DNA of 64,000 bases from Mediterraneibacter faecis JCM 15917. Lineage in GTDB: Bacteria > Bacillota > Clostridia > Lachnospirales > Lachnospiraceae. A model generated the notes under the pieces. The model was not told the origin of the DNA. It searched no databases and saw only the letters and a list, made by a program, of their open reading frames with translations. Position 1 is the first letter of the stretch; each line of letters opens with the position of its first letter. Shown piece after piece: positions 57,157-64,000 of this stretch. The stretch spans positions 495,462 through 559,461 of the forward strand of contig BBDW01000001.1 in assembly GCA_001312505.1 (NCBI GenBank), given 5' to 3'. The position numbers and the translations under genes are program-made.

Positions 57157-57849
57157 TTACTCTTTTCTTGGGTCAATGATCTTAACAGCATCGTCAACAC
57201 GTCCGTACTGTCCTTTTGCTTTCTCAAGCGCTACAGCCGGCTCGTCTCCAGCTTTGATGAAGTCCATCATCTTACCGAAGTTTACAAACTGATATCCGAT
57301 GATCTCGTCATCTTCGTTCAGTGCGATTCCTGTTACATAACCATCTGTCATCTCAAGATAACGAGGTCCTTTTTTCAGTGTTCCGTACATTGTACCAACC
57401 TGTGAACGAAGTCCTTTTCCAAGGTCCTCAAGTCCTGCTCCTATCGGAAGTCCGTCCTCTGAGAATGCACTCTGAGTTCTTCCGTAAACAATCTGAAGGA
57501 ACAGTTCTCTCATAGCTGTGTTGATAGCATCACATACAAGGTCTGTATTCAGAGCTTCAAGAAGTGTTCTTCCCGGAAGGATCTCAGAAGCCATAGCTGC
57601 GGAATGTGTCATTCCTGAACATCCGATTGTCTCAACAAGTGCCTCCTGGATGATTCCGTCTTTTACGTTCAGTGTGAGCTTACAAGTACCCTGCTGTGGA
57701 GCACACCAGCCTACACCGTGTGTAAGTCCGGAGATATCTTTGATTTCTTTTGCCTTTACCCATTTAGCTTCTTCTGGAATTGGAGCTGCGCCATGGTTTA
57801 CGCCCTGGGCTACCGGACACATCATTTCTACTTCGTGTGAATAAATCAT
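57157..57849 (-). CDS. NifU-like iron-sulfur scaffold-family protein
   Basis: Start ATG 57849 with AAAGGAG gives MIYSHEVEMMCPVAQGVNHG. GVGWCAPQQGTCKLTLNVK, ALVETIGCSGMTHSAAMASE and VCDAINTAMRELFLQIVYGR resemble the NifU/IscU fold with Cys in GWCAPQ and GCSGM. The third Cys of classical IscU is not obvious. About 230 residues with a C-terminal extension (YVTGIALNEDDEIIGYQFVN). It leads the two-gene unit with GGGtGRT. Likely a metal or cluster carrier; the client is unknown. Confidence 0.8.
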   Translation of the reverse strand: MIYSHEVEMMCPVAQGVNHGAAPIPEEAKWVKAKEIKDISGLTHGVGWCAPQQGTCKLTLNVKDGIIQEALVETIGCSGMTHSAAMASEILPGRTLLEALNTDLVCDAINTAMRELFLQIVYGRTQSAFSEDGLPIGAGLEDLGKGLRSQVGTMYGTLKKGPRYLEMTDGYVTGIALNEDDEIIGYQFVNFGKMMDFIKAGDEPAVALEKAKGQYGRVDDAVKIIDPRKE

Positions 57850-58179
57850 GTTAATACTCCTTTCAATATGTATGATTTTCTTCGTATACGGTACACTATT
57901 TTTTTCGCACAAAAACTGACAGCTCTGCATTATTTTTTAACACTGAACTGTCTGCGCGGTGAGAAGTTGATTTGTCACCTGCCACAAACTCTTTCTCCCT
58001 GCACCATATGTATTTATTTTCGCACAATTTGTCGCATTCGTCAATCACAACTTTGACAAGATTTTCACCATCTGAGGGAAAGAATTATATAAATATGACA
58101 CTTGACAAATTTATGTATAAGAAAAGCAGCTTCTGTATCCTTTTGGAAACAGTTACTGCTTCAACTTAATCTTTTCTTA
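57850..58179. other. Intergenic region upstream of the NifU-like gene
   Basis: 330 bases without a gene. Promoter-like hexamers occur (TTGTCA and TATAAT-type strings) but at poor spacing, so none is called. The region presumably contains the promoter of the NifU-like/GGGtGRT unit. Confidence 0.4.
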
Positions 58180-58703
58180 TTACACCGACATCTCTTCCAC
58201 CAGACGTTCCTTCAGCATCTCCAATGCTGCTTTCACAGTATCCAATCTGTTCTCCATCCGGCTTCCATTCCAACGACACTCTTTCACTGTCGTCTTCCCA
58301 TTCAGATAACACCCAATATATACAAGACCAACCGGCTTTTCTTCTGTTCCACCTCCAGGCCCTGCAATTCCTGTTGCACTTAGTGCCGCATCCGCATTCG
58401 CAGCCTTTGCAGCACCCTCAGCATCTCATGCGCTGTCTGTTCACTCACGGCACCGTAAGTTTCAAGTGTCTCATGAGAAACGTGAATTAGACGTTCCTTT
58501 GCCTCATTCGAATACGTAACGTATCCCTCGTTCAGCACATCTGATGCTCCTGCCACATTGACTAACGTTCCTGCAATCAATCCACCTGTACAGGATTCTG
58601 CTGTTGTCACATGAAGTTTACGCTCTGCAAGAAGATCTACTACAACTTCTTCCAGACTTTTCTCACCTGCAGCTTTCTCTTTAAAAAACCACTCCAGATA
58701 CAT
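58180..58703 (-). CDS. cinA: Nicotinamide-nucleotide amidohydrolase (CinA C-terminal/PncC), frameshifted
   Basis: LLAERKLHVTTAESCTGGLIAGTLV is the start of the CinA C-terminal domain, with the catalytic TAESCTGG. One G is missing near 58420; after that the sequence reads LEGAAKAANADAALSATGIAGPGG, EEKPVGLVYIG and stops at 58180. About 174 residues, the length of a stand-alone PncC that deamidates NMN in pyridine-nucleotide recycling. It lies 3 bases after pgsA, so the two are co-translated. Confidence 0.85.
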
Positions 58704-58706
58704 CTC

Positions 58707-59249
58707 TTACATGCCTCCCTTTGTAAGAACCTCTCTGTTTGCCCACACATAGTCTACCAGAGAAATCACAGTAAGTGCTGTGGCAATCCAGATCAGTACT
58801 GTTCCAACCATGTCGAATACACCGCCAAAATCAGCAATCAGAACAATGATCATTGCCATCTGGGATACTGTCTTGAATTTTCCCCAGTAATTTGCTGCGA
58901 TAACAACGCCATTATCAGATGCTACCAGACGGAAACCACTGATAATAAACTCTCTTGCAATAATAACAATAACAACTGCTGTCGGAAGTTTTCCTGAAGG
59001 AATCAGACAGATCATTGCTGAGCAGACAAGAAGTTTATCTGCCAGCGGATCCATAAACTTTCCAAAATTTGTTACAAGATTGTATTTTCTTGCAATCTTA
59101 CCATCCAGCATATCTGTCAGACTTGCAACAATAAAAAGTACAAGTGCGATCCATTTATTCGCAGCTCCGCCTACATCTGTCAACATAAAGAAAACAAAAA
59201 ACGGAACCATAATCACACGTAATACTGTTAATTTATTTGGTAAATTCAT
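58707..59249 (-). CDS. pgsA: CDP-diacylglycerol-glycerol-3-phosphate 3-phosphatidyltransferase
   Basis: Membrane enzyme for phosphatidylglycerol phosphate synthesis. The catalytic CDP-alcohol phosphotransferase motif DxxDGxxAR...GxxxDxxxD is present: LTDMLDGKIARKYNLVTNFG followed by KFMDPLADKLL. Four to five hydrophobic segments (WIALVLFIVASL, ICLIPSGKLPTAVVIVII, MIIVLIADFGGVF, TVLIWIATALTVISLV). 180 residues. It starts one base after the rimO stop. Intact. Confidence 0.92.
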   Translation of the reverse strand: MNLPNKLTVLRVIMVPFFVFFMLTDVGGAANKWIALVLFIVASLTDMLDGKIARKYNLVTNFGKFMDPLADKLLVCSAMICLIPSGKLPTAVVIVIIAREFIISGFRLVASDNGVVIAANYWGKFKTVSQMAMIIVLIADFGGVFDMVGTVLIWIATALTVISLVDYVWANREVLTKGGM

Positions 59250-59250
59250 A

Positions 59251-60572
59251 CTACATCAACTCTCCTATCAAATCATAATCTAATGCTCCGGTCACTTTAA
59301 CCTTTGCAAAATCTCCGGAAATCAATTCTACGTCAGTATTGATAAAGATCAGGCCGTCTACATTCGGTGCATCACGATAAGTTCTTCCAACGTAGCATTC
59401 TCATCTGCGACTTTACCTTCGATCATGACAAGAACTTCTCTTCCAATCATGTCTTCCGCTTTATCGAATGCAATTTCCTGCTGAAGTTCCATGATATCTG
59501 CCTGACGATTCTCTTTCACTTCTTCATCAATCTGATCTTCGAATGTGGCTGCCGGTGTATCTTCCTCCGGAGAATACGTAAATGCTCCAAGACGATCAAA
59601 CTCAAGTGTGTCAATGAATTCCATCACCTCTTCATGCTGCTCCTGCGTCTCTCCCGGAAATCCTGTGATCAGTGTTGTTCTAAGACAGATATCCGGAATT
59701 TCCTTACGAAGCTTCTGCACAATGTCGATCAGCTCCTGTTTTGAAGTTCTGCGTCCCATTCTCTTCAAGATGGTATCATTCGCATGCTGGATTGGGAGAT
59801 CAAGATAATGACAGATTTTCGGTTCTTCTTTCATTACCTGGATCAGTTCATCTGTGATTTCCTCCGGATAACAATATAAAATACGGATCCAACGGATTCC
59901 ACTGATCTTGCAAAGTTCACGGAGCAGCTTTGGAAGAGATTTCTCTCCATAAAGATCTTTTCCATAAAGCGTTGTCTCCTGAGCAACAAGAATCAATTCT
60001 TTTACGCCCTGCTCTGCCAGATCCTGTGCTTCTTTCAGAAGGCGTTCCATCGGTACACTTCTAAAGTTTCCACGGATTTTCGGAATGATGCAGTACGTAC
60101 AATGTTTGTCACATCCTTCTGCGATCTTCAGATATGCAAAATGTCCTCCTGTTGTTACAAGACGCTTCGTCTCCGGTAATGGAAGAGCATCAAGGTCAGC
60201 TGTCATAACTTCATGCTGTCCGGCAAGTGCCGCATCTACCGCATCCAGAATGCGATCATATGCAGTTGTTCCAAGAACTTCATCTACCTCCGGAATCTCA
60301 TCAAGAATCTCCTGACGATAACGCTCTGCCATACATCCTGTAACGATCAATGCCTTTGCACTGCCATTCTTCTTATATTCTGCCATCTCAAGAATATTCT
60401 GGATGCTTTCCTCTTTCGCATCATGGATAAAACAACAGGTGTTGATCACAATAATATCAGCCTCCTGTTCATCATTCGTCATCTCGTAACCTCTTGAAGC
60501 AAGCATTCCAAGCATTACTTCTGTATCCACCAGATTTTTATCACATCCTAAGGATATAAAAAGTATCTTCAT
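59251..60572 (-). CDS. rimO: Ribosomal protein S12 methylthiotransferase RimO (3' frameshift)
   Basis: Adds a methylthio group to an Asp of ribosomal protein S12. The N-terminal MTTase domain has ISLGCDKNLVDTEVMLG and NTCCFIHDAKEES; the radical SAM site is IAEGCDKHCTYCIIPKIRGN. The TRAM domain ends the protein. One T is missing near 59395: the repaired end reads NAYVGRTYRDAPNVDGLIFI and finishes at 59251. About 440 residues. The TAG stop lies one base before the pgsA ATG. Confidence 0.88.
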
Positions 60573-60686
60573 ATATTAGTAAAACCTCCTGGTCATCCTC
60601 TCTAAAAAATATAAATAAATCTCACCTTCTGTGCATCATTTCATACATTCCATGCATGTACAAAACGTTCAACAACAACGTCAAAA

Positions 60687-60715
60687 GAGCAGATTGCACT
60701 TTTCTGCATCTGCTC
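60687..60715 (-). terminator. Terminator after rpoZ
   Basis: GAGCAGAT / ATCTGCTC with a 13-nt loop, followed on the minus strand by TCTTTTG, 17 bases after the rpoZ stop. Confidence 0.65.
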
Positions 60716-60731
60716 CGTTACTGTTCTGATT

Positions 60732-60977
60732 CTACTCTTCGTCAGTGTCCTCAGGTAAGATCTTAAGCTCACCTTCATTCAGTTCTTCGATTGCAATGGA
60801 AAGCGGCTTCTGTCCGTCTTTCACAGGTACAAGCGGAAGTTCTCCGGCGATCAGCTGTCTTGCACGCTTAGATGTAGCCATTACGATAGAATAACGGCTG
60901 TTTACAACCTTAGAATCTCCCTCTTCAACGTCTTTGTTAACTACTTTCATCAAGTCAGTATAAGATGGATGCAGCAT
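60732..60977 (-). CDS. rpoZ: RNA polymerase omega subunit
   Basis: 81 residues. MLHPSYTDLMKVVNKDVEEG, NSRYSIVMATSKRARQLIAG and KPLSIAIEELNEGELKI match RpoZ; the RYSIVxxxxKRARQL block is the core contact with the beta-prime subunit. Acidic tail PEDTDEE. It is one base after gmk and is co-transcribed with it, an order common in Firmicutes. Intact. Confidence 0.92.
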   Translation of the reverse strand: MLHPSYTDLMKVVNKDVEEGDSKVVNSRYSIVMATSKRARQLIAGELPLVPVKDGQKPLSIAIEELNEGELKILPEDTDEE

Positions 60978-60978
60978 A

Positions 60979-61617
60979 TTAATTTTCTCCTTTCAACTCT
61001 TCCAATTCTTCTTTTATGTCATTCATAAAATTCACATTGCGTGAACTTCTGTGGTGTTCTCCCTGGATAATAGAATGCATCTCTTCAACACAATCATCCA
61101 GTTCATCATTCACGACAAGATAGTCATAAGCACTCATTCCCTCTGCCTCTTCACAGGCACGGTTCATTCTGGACTCAATAACCTCCATCGTCTCTGTCCC
61201 TCTTCCTACCAGACGGGACTTCAATTCTCTGGCATTCGGCGGTGTCACAAACATCAGAAGCGTATCCGGGAACTTTTCTTTCACTTTCAGTGCTCCCTGA
61301 ATCTCAATCTCAAGAATCACATCTTTCCCTTCATCCAACATCTTCTCAACATATGCACGCGGTGTGCCATAATAGTTTTCCACATATTTAGCATACTCTA
61401 TCAATTCATTATTGGCAATCATTTTTTCAAATTTCTCCCTGGAAAGGAAGAAATATTCTCTGCCATCTACTTCCCCCCCGTCACGTGGACCTCTTGTTGT
61501 CGCAGAGATGGATAAAGCATAATTCTCCGGATATTTTCTCATTAATTCTTTCATCAATGTACCTTTTCCGGCTCCTGAGAATCCGGATACGACAATTAAA
61601 ATACCTTTCTTATTCAT
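60979..61617 (-). CDS. gmk: Guanylate kinase
   Basis: Phosphorylates GMP to GDP. LIVVSGFSGAGKGTLMKELM is the P-loop, SATTRGPRDGEVDGREYFF the GMP-binding segment, and EIEIQGALKVKEKFPDTLLM the following strand. A C7 tract at 61473-61479 makes RDGGEVDGREYFF, an extra Gly in the strictly conserved PRxGEVDGxxYxF motif, again probably an artefact. 212 residues. It follows yicC at a gap of 19 bases. Confidence 0.92.
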   Translation of the reverse strand: MNKKGILIVVSGFSGAGKGTLMKELMRKYPENYALSISATTRGPRDGGEVDGREYFFLSREKFEKMIANNELIEYAKYVENYYGTPRAYVEKMLDEGKDVILEIEIQGALKVKEKFPDTLLMFVTPPNARELKSRLVGRGTETMEVIESRMNRACEEAEGMSAYDYLVVNDELDDCVEEMHSIIQGEHHRSSRNVNFMNDIKEELEELKGEN

Positions 61618-61636
61618 GATCCTGCCCTCTTTTACT

Positions 61637-62518
61637 CTATTCTATATTCTGTATCTGCTCTCTGATCTTCTCAATCTCTGTCTTCAGACTGATCGCATGA
61701 TTGGAAACCTCGATATCATTCGCTTTAGACAAAATCGTATTTGCTTCGCGATTCATCTCCTGCGCAATGAAATCCAGCTTACGCCCGATTCCTTCTTTCT
61801 CCTCCAATGTTGCTCTCATATGCTGAATATGGCTCTTCAACCGCACAACTTCCTCATCTGTACAGATCTTATCTGCATACAGAATCACTTCTGCTGCCAG
61901 GCGGTTTTCTTCCATCTGTGTATCTGCCAGCAACTCAGCCACTTTCTCTTCCAGCTTCTGTCGGTATTCTGCCACAATCTGTGGAGAACGTTCTTCTACC
62001 GCAGAGACTTCCTGCTCCAGAAATGTAAGCTTCGCAAGAATATCTTTCTTCAGGTTCTCGCCCTCTGTTATTCTCGTCTCAACAAACTGTGTAAAAGCCC
62101 CCCCTTCCAGTGCTTTCTTCAGTCCATTCCAAAGCTCCTCTTCATCTTCCACTTGCTCTTCCATCGTAAGAACTTCCGGAAATCTTGCAAGTGCAGATAC
62201 GCTGATGTCATTTTCCAGCCCGAATTCTTCTTCCATCTGCTTAAAATACTTCATATATTCCGCCGCGATCAATGGATTATATTTCACAGAGCTCTGCGCC
62301 TGTGACAGATCTTCATATGTAATAAAGATATCAACTTTCCCGCGGTTCGCATAAGACTTCAGAAGTGTCCGGATGGATGTTTCAAAAAAATTAAGTTTCT
62401 TCGGCATTCTGATGTTCACATCAAGATAACGGTGGTTTACACTCTTTAACTCAACGGTAAACTTCTTGGAATCCTGCTGAATCTCACATCTGCCAAAGCC
62501 TGTCATACTTTTGATCAT
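61637..62518 (-). CDS. yicC: YicC-family endoribonuclease
   Basis: MIKSMTGFGRCEIQQDSKKF is the diagnostic start of YicC; SVNHRYLDVNIRMPKKLNFF follows, and AAEVILYADKICTDEEVVRLKSHI and GIGRKLDFIAQEMNREANTI are the C-terminal core. These are RNA-cleaving proteins with a role in RNA turnover. ATG 62518 is preferred over upstream Mets because homologues begin here. About 293 residues. A C7 at 62098-62104 adds a Gly in LEGGAFTQ. First gene of the yicC-gmk-rpoZ unit. Confidence 0.9.
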   Translation of the reverse strand: MIKSMTGFGRCEIQQDSKKFTVELKSVNHRYLDVNIRMPKKLNFFETSIRTLLKSYANRGKVDIFITYEDLSQAQSSVKYNPLIAAEYMKYFKQMEEEFGLENDISVSALARFPEVLTMEEQVEDEEELWNGLKKALEGGAFTQFVETRITEGENLKKDILAKLTFLEQEVSAVEERSPQIVAEYRQKLEEKVAELLADTQMEENRLAAEVILYADKICTDEEVVRLKSHIQHMRATLEEKEGIGRKLDFIAQEMNREANTILSKANDIEVSNHAISLKTEIEKIREQIQNIE

Positions 62519-62636
62519 TGTCTTCATCCTCTGTTTACTATAATCTAATCTATTATACATCAAATGTTTGTAAATGGTCAACAAGTCTTTTATAAAGATT
62601 CGATTTATGTTACAATAAAAAAACATGAAAATAAAC

Positions 62637-62780
62637 GTTACTGTTCACTCCCGTGTCAATCACTCCGCTGATTGACACGAGGATGCGTGTTTTGACTTGA
62701 ATGCATCTCGCCCCCCCATCGCCAAAGGCGATTTAAAATGGCGAGATGCGTTGCTGGTCGCACATCGTGTGAACAGTAAC
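62637..62780. repeat. Structured intergenic element with three nested inverted repeats
   Basis: Outer 12-bp repeat GTTACTGTTCAC (62637-62648) / GTGAACAGTAAC (62769-62780). Inside lie a perfect 10-bp hairpin GTGTCAATCA / TGATTGACAC and a second hairpin with GCATCTCGCC / GGCGAGATGC enclosing ATCGCC / GGCGAT. Without the C7 tract (62711-62717) this second arm pairs better. It has no coding capacity and looks like a MITE/REP-like repeat or a structured RNA; only one copy is visible here. Confidence 0.65.
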
Positions 62781-62806
62781 AAACCTTTTATTCAGGAGGA
62801 AACAAT

Positions 62807-64000
62807 ATGGCTTTTGATGGAATCGTTGTGGCGAGTCTCGCCAGCGAATTAAAACATAAATTATTAAACGGAAGAATTTCAAAGATTGCACAACCGGAAG
62901 CGGATGAGCTTCTTCTGACAGTCAAAGCAACGGAAGGTCAGTATCGTCTGTCGATTTCGGCGGATGCTTCTCTTCCGCTGGTCTATCTGACCTCGAAGAA
63001 TAAGCCAAGTCCGATGACTGCCCCAAACTTCTGTATGCTTCTTCGTAAACATATCAGCGGCGGCCGCATTGTTGATATCTGGCAGCCGGGACTTGAGCGT
63101 ATTATTCATTTTACAATTGAACATCTCGATGAACTTGGTGACCTCTGCCGGAAAGATCTGATCGTCGAGATCATGGGAAAACACAGCAATATTATTTTCT
63201 GTAACGATCAGGGTAAGATCATTGACAGTATCAAACATGTATCTGCACAGATGAGTTCTGTCCGGGAAGTTCTTCCGGGAAGAGAGTATTTCATTCCGGA
63301 CACCATGCAGAAAGTAGATCCGCTCACGGTAACTTCTGAAGAATTCGCAGCGCATCTGACAGGTAAACCAATGCCACTTGCCAAAGCAATTTACACAAGT
63401 TTTACCGGAATCAGTCCTGTAACCGCGGAGGAGATCTGCTCCCTTGCAGGAATGGATTCTTCTGTCCCGGCCCAGGAGTATTCTGCTGATATTTTACTTC
63501 ATCTATATACACAGTTTGAGATTTATTTATCCGCGATCAAAGAAGATACCTTTTCACCCGGTATTTATTTCGATGGAAAAGAGCCAAAAGAATTCTCTGC
63601 TCTTCCACTGAGTCATTTTGTCAACTATACAAGGGTAGAATATGATTCTGTTTCCGAAGTACTTGAAACTTATTATTCGACACGCAGTCTCATTACCCGC
63701 ATCCGACAGAAATCGGTTGATCTGCGTCACGTAGTTCAGACTGCATTAGAACGAAACCGGAAAAAATATGACTTGCAGCTGCGTCAGTTGAAAGACACAG
63801 AAAATCGTGAAAAATATAAAGTGTACGGCGAATTGATCAACACTTATGGATACAATCTGGAGGAAGGCGCAAAGACTCTTGAATGCCTAAACTATTACAC
63901 CAATGAAATGGTATCCATTCCGATGGATCCATTAAAGACACCGCAGGAGAATTCCCAGCGTTATTTTGCAAAATATAACAAGCAAAAACGTACTTTTGAA
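62807..64000 (+). CDS. rqcH: Rqc2 homologue RqcH / NFACT family protein, 3' end outside window
   Basis: MAFDGIVVASLASELKHKLL is the canonical NFACT start, and GKHSNIIFCNDQGKIIDSIK, LPGREYFIPDTMQKVDPLTV and ELINTYGYNLEEGAKTLECL are typical of the NFACT-N domain. RqcH adds C-terminal alanine tails to stalled nascent chains on 50S subunits. ATG 62807 follows AGGAGG. The first 398 codons are in frame to the window edge with no interruption; the NFACT-R part is outside. It is divergent from yicC, with the structured repeat between. Confidence 0.9.
   Translation, partial: MAFDGIVVASLASELKHKLLNGRISKIAQPEADELLLTVKATEGQYRLSISADASLPLVYLTSKNKPSPMTAPNFCMLLRKHISGGRIVDIWQPGLERIIHFTIEHLDELGDLCRKDLIVEIMGKHSNIIFCNDQGKIIDSIKHVSAQMSSVREVLPGREYFIPDTMQKVDPLTVTSEEFAAHLTGKPMPLAKAIYTSFTGISPVTAEEICSLAGMDSSVPAQEYSADILLHLYTQFEIYLSAIKEDTFSPGIYFDGKEPKEFSALPLSHFVNYTRVEYDSVSEVLETYYSTRSLITRIRQKSVDLRHVVQTALERNRKKYDLQLRQLKDTENREKYKVYGELINTYGYNLEEGAKTLECLNYYTNEMVSIPMDPLKTPQENSQRYFAKYNKQKRTFE

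Noticed and set aside
196..62717. Phase variation or a programmed G-tract system
   Set aside because: Most tracts are of one size, keep the frame and sit in invariant motifs of housekeeping proteins. Phase variation would change the frame in surface or restriction genes. Artefact is simpler.

Overview
The window is a low-GC Firmicutes chromosome segment, most probably from the Lachnospiraceae (Dorea/Blautia/Mediterraneibacter-like). The evidence is the right-hand block yicC-gmk-rpoZ-rimO-pgsA-cinA, the GGGtGRT/NifU-like gene pair, a preQ1-type queDECF operon, two NADH:flavin oxidoreductase paralogues and strong GGAGG ribosome binding sites. The species is not identified.

Layout. Positions 1-13.6 kb are the right part of an integrative/conjugative-type element, almost entirely on the minus strand: an accessory-element gene cut by the window edge, a DUF3991/Toprim protein, an orphan S-adenosylmethionine synthetase, a large sortase-anchored CnaB adhesin, a gamma-glutamylcyclotransferase plus amidoligase pair, a C5 cytosine methyltransferase, a small DNA-binding-type protein with an acidic tail, a ParM/ParR segregation pair and a divergent Cro/CI-type regulator. 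The element seems to end in a flavodoxin gene cut off near 13.66 kb. Positions 14-29.6 kb hold a LysR regulator, a transglutaminase/methyltransferase pair, an HD-domain protein, a Crp/Fnr regulator-ferredoxin-Hcp module, a Bce-type peptide-antibiotic ABC transporter with its two-component system, several gene fragments, two ~91% identical DUF89 genes that bracket the module, and peptidase T. Positions 29.7-37.7 kb are metabolic: acyltransferase/esterase, isoaspartyl dipeptidase with a YfcC-type transporter, an alcohol dehydrogenase and a 5'-nucleotidase. Positions 37.8-45.9 kb carry nucleic-acid maintenance genes: a radical-SAM/partner repair pair behind two LexA-type boxes, a PLD-DEAD-DUF3427 helicase with MutT, a YgjP-like peptidase and a methyltransferase, and an HTH/toxin-like module with a repeated operator. 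Positions 46-48.6 kb are the queuosine-precursor operon with a riboswitch-like leader. Positions 48.6-57.9 kb carry glycerol dehydrogenase, two anaerobic flavin oxidoreductases, a LacI regulator and the GGGtGRT/NifU pair. The rest is housekeeping, ending in rqcH on the plus strand.

Sequence quality matters here. About fifty runs of seven or eight C or G occur, where chance predicts one or two. Most sit in frame and insert one extra Gly or Pro into a conserved motif (QueE, Gmk, the cytosine methyltransferase, the histidine-kinase H box, the NADH:flavin oxidoreductases). Restoring G4/C4 or G5/C5 restores the family consensus. Another ~25 genes carry one-base frameshifts that are repaired by one base in a short homopolymer. 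I read both as sequencing or assembly error rather than biology. Broken genes are therefore annotated over their full inferred span and marked.
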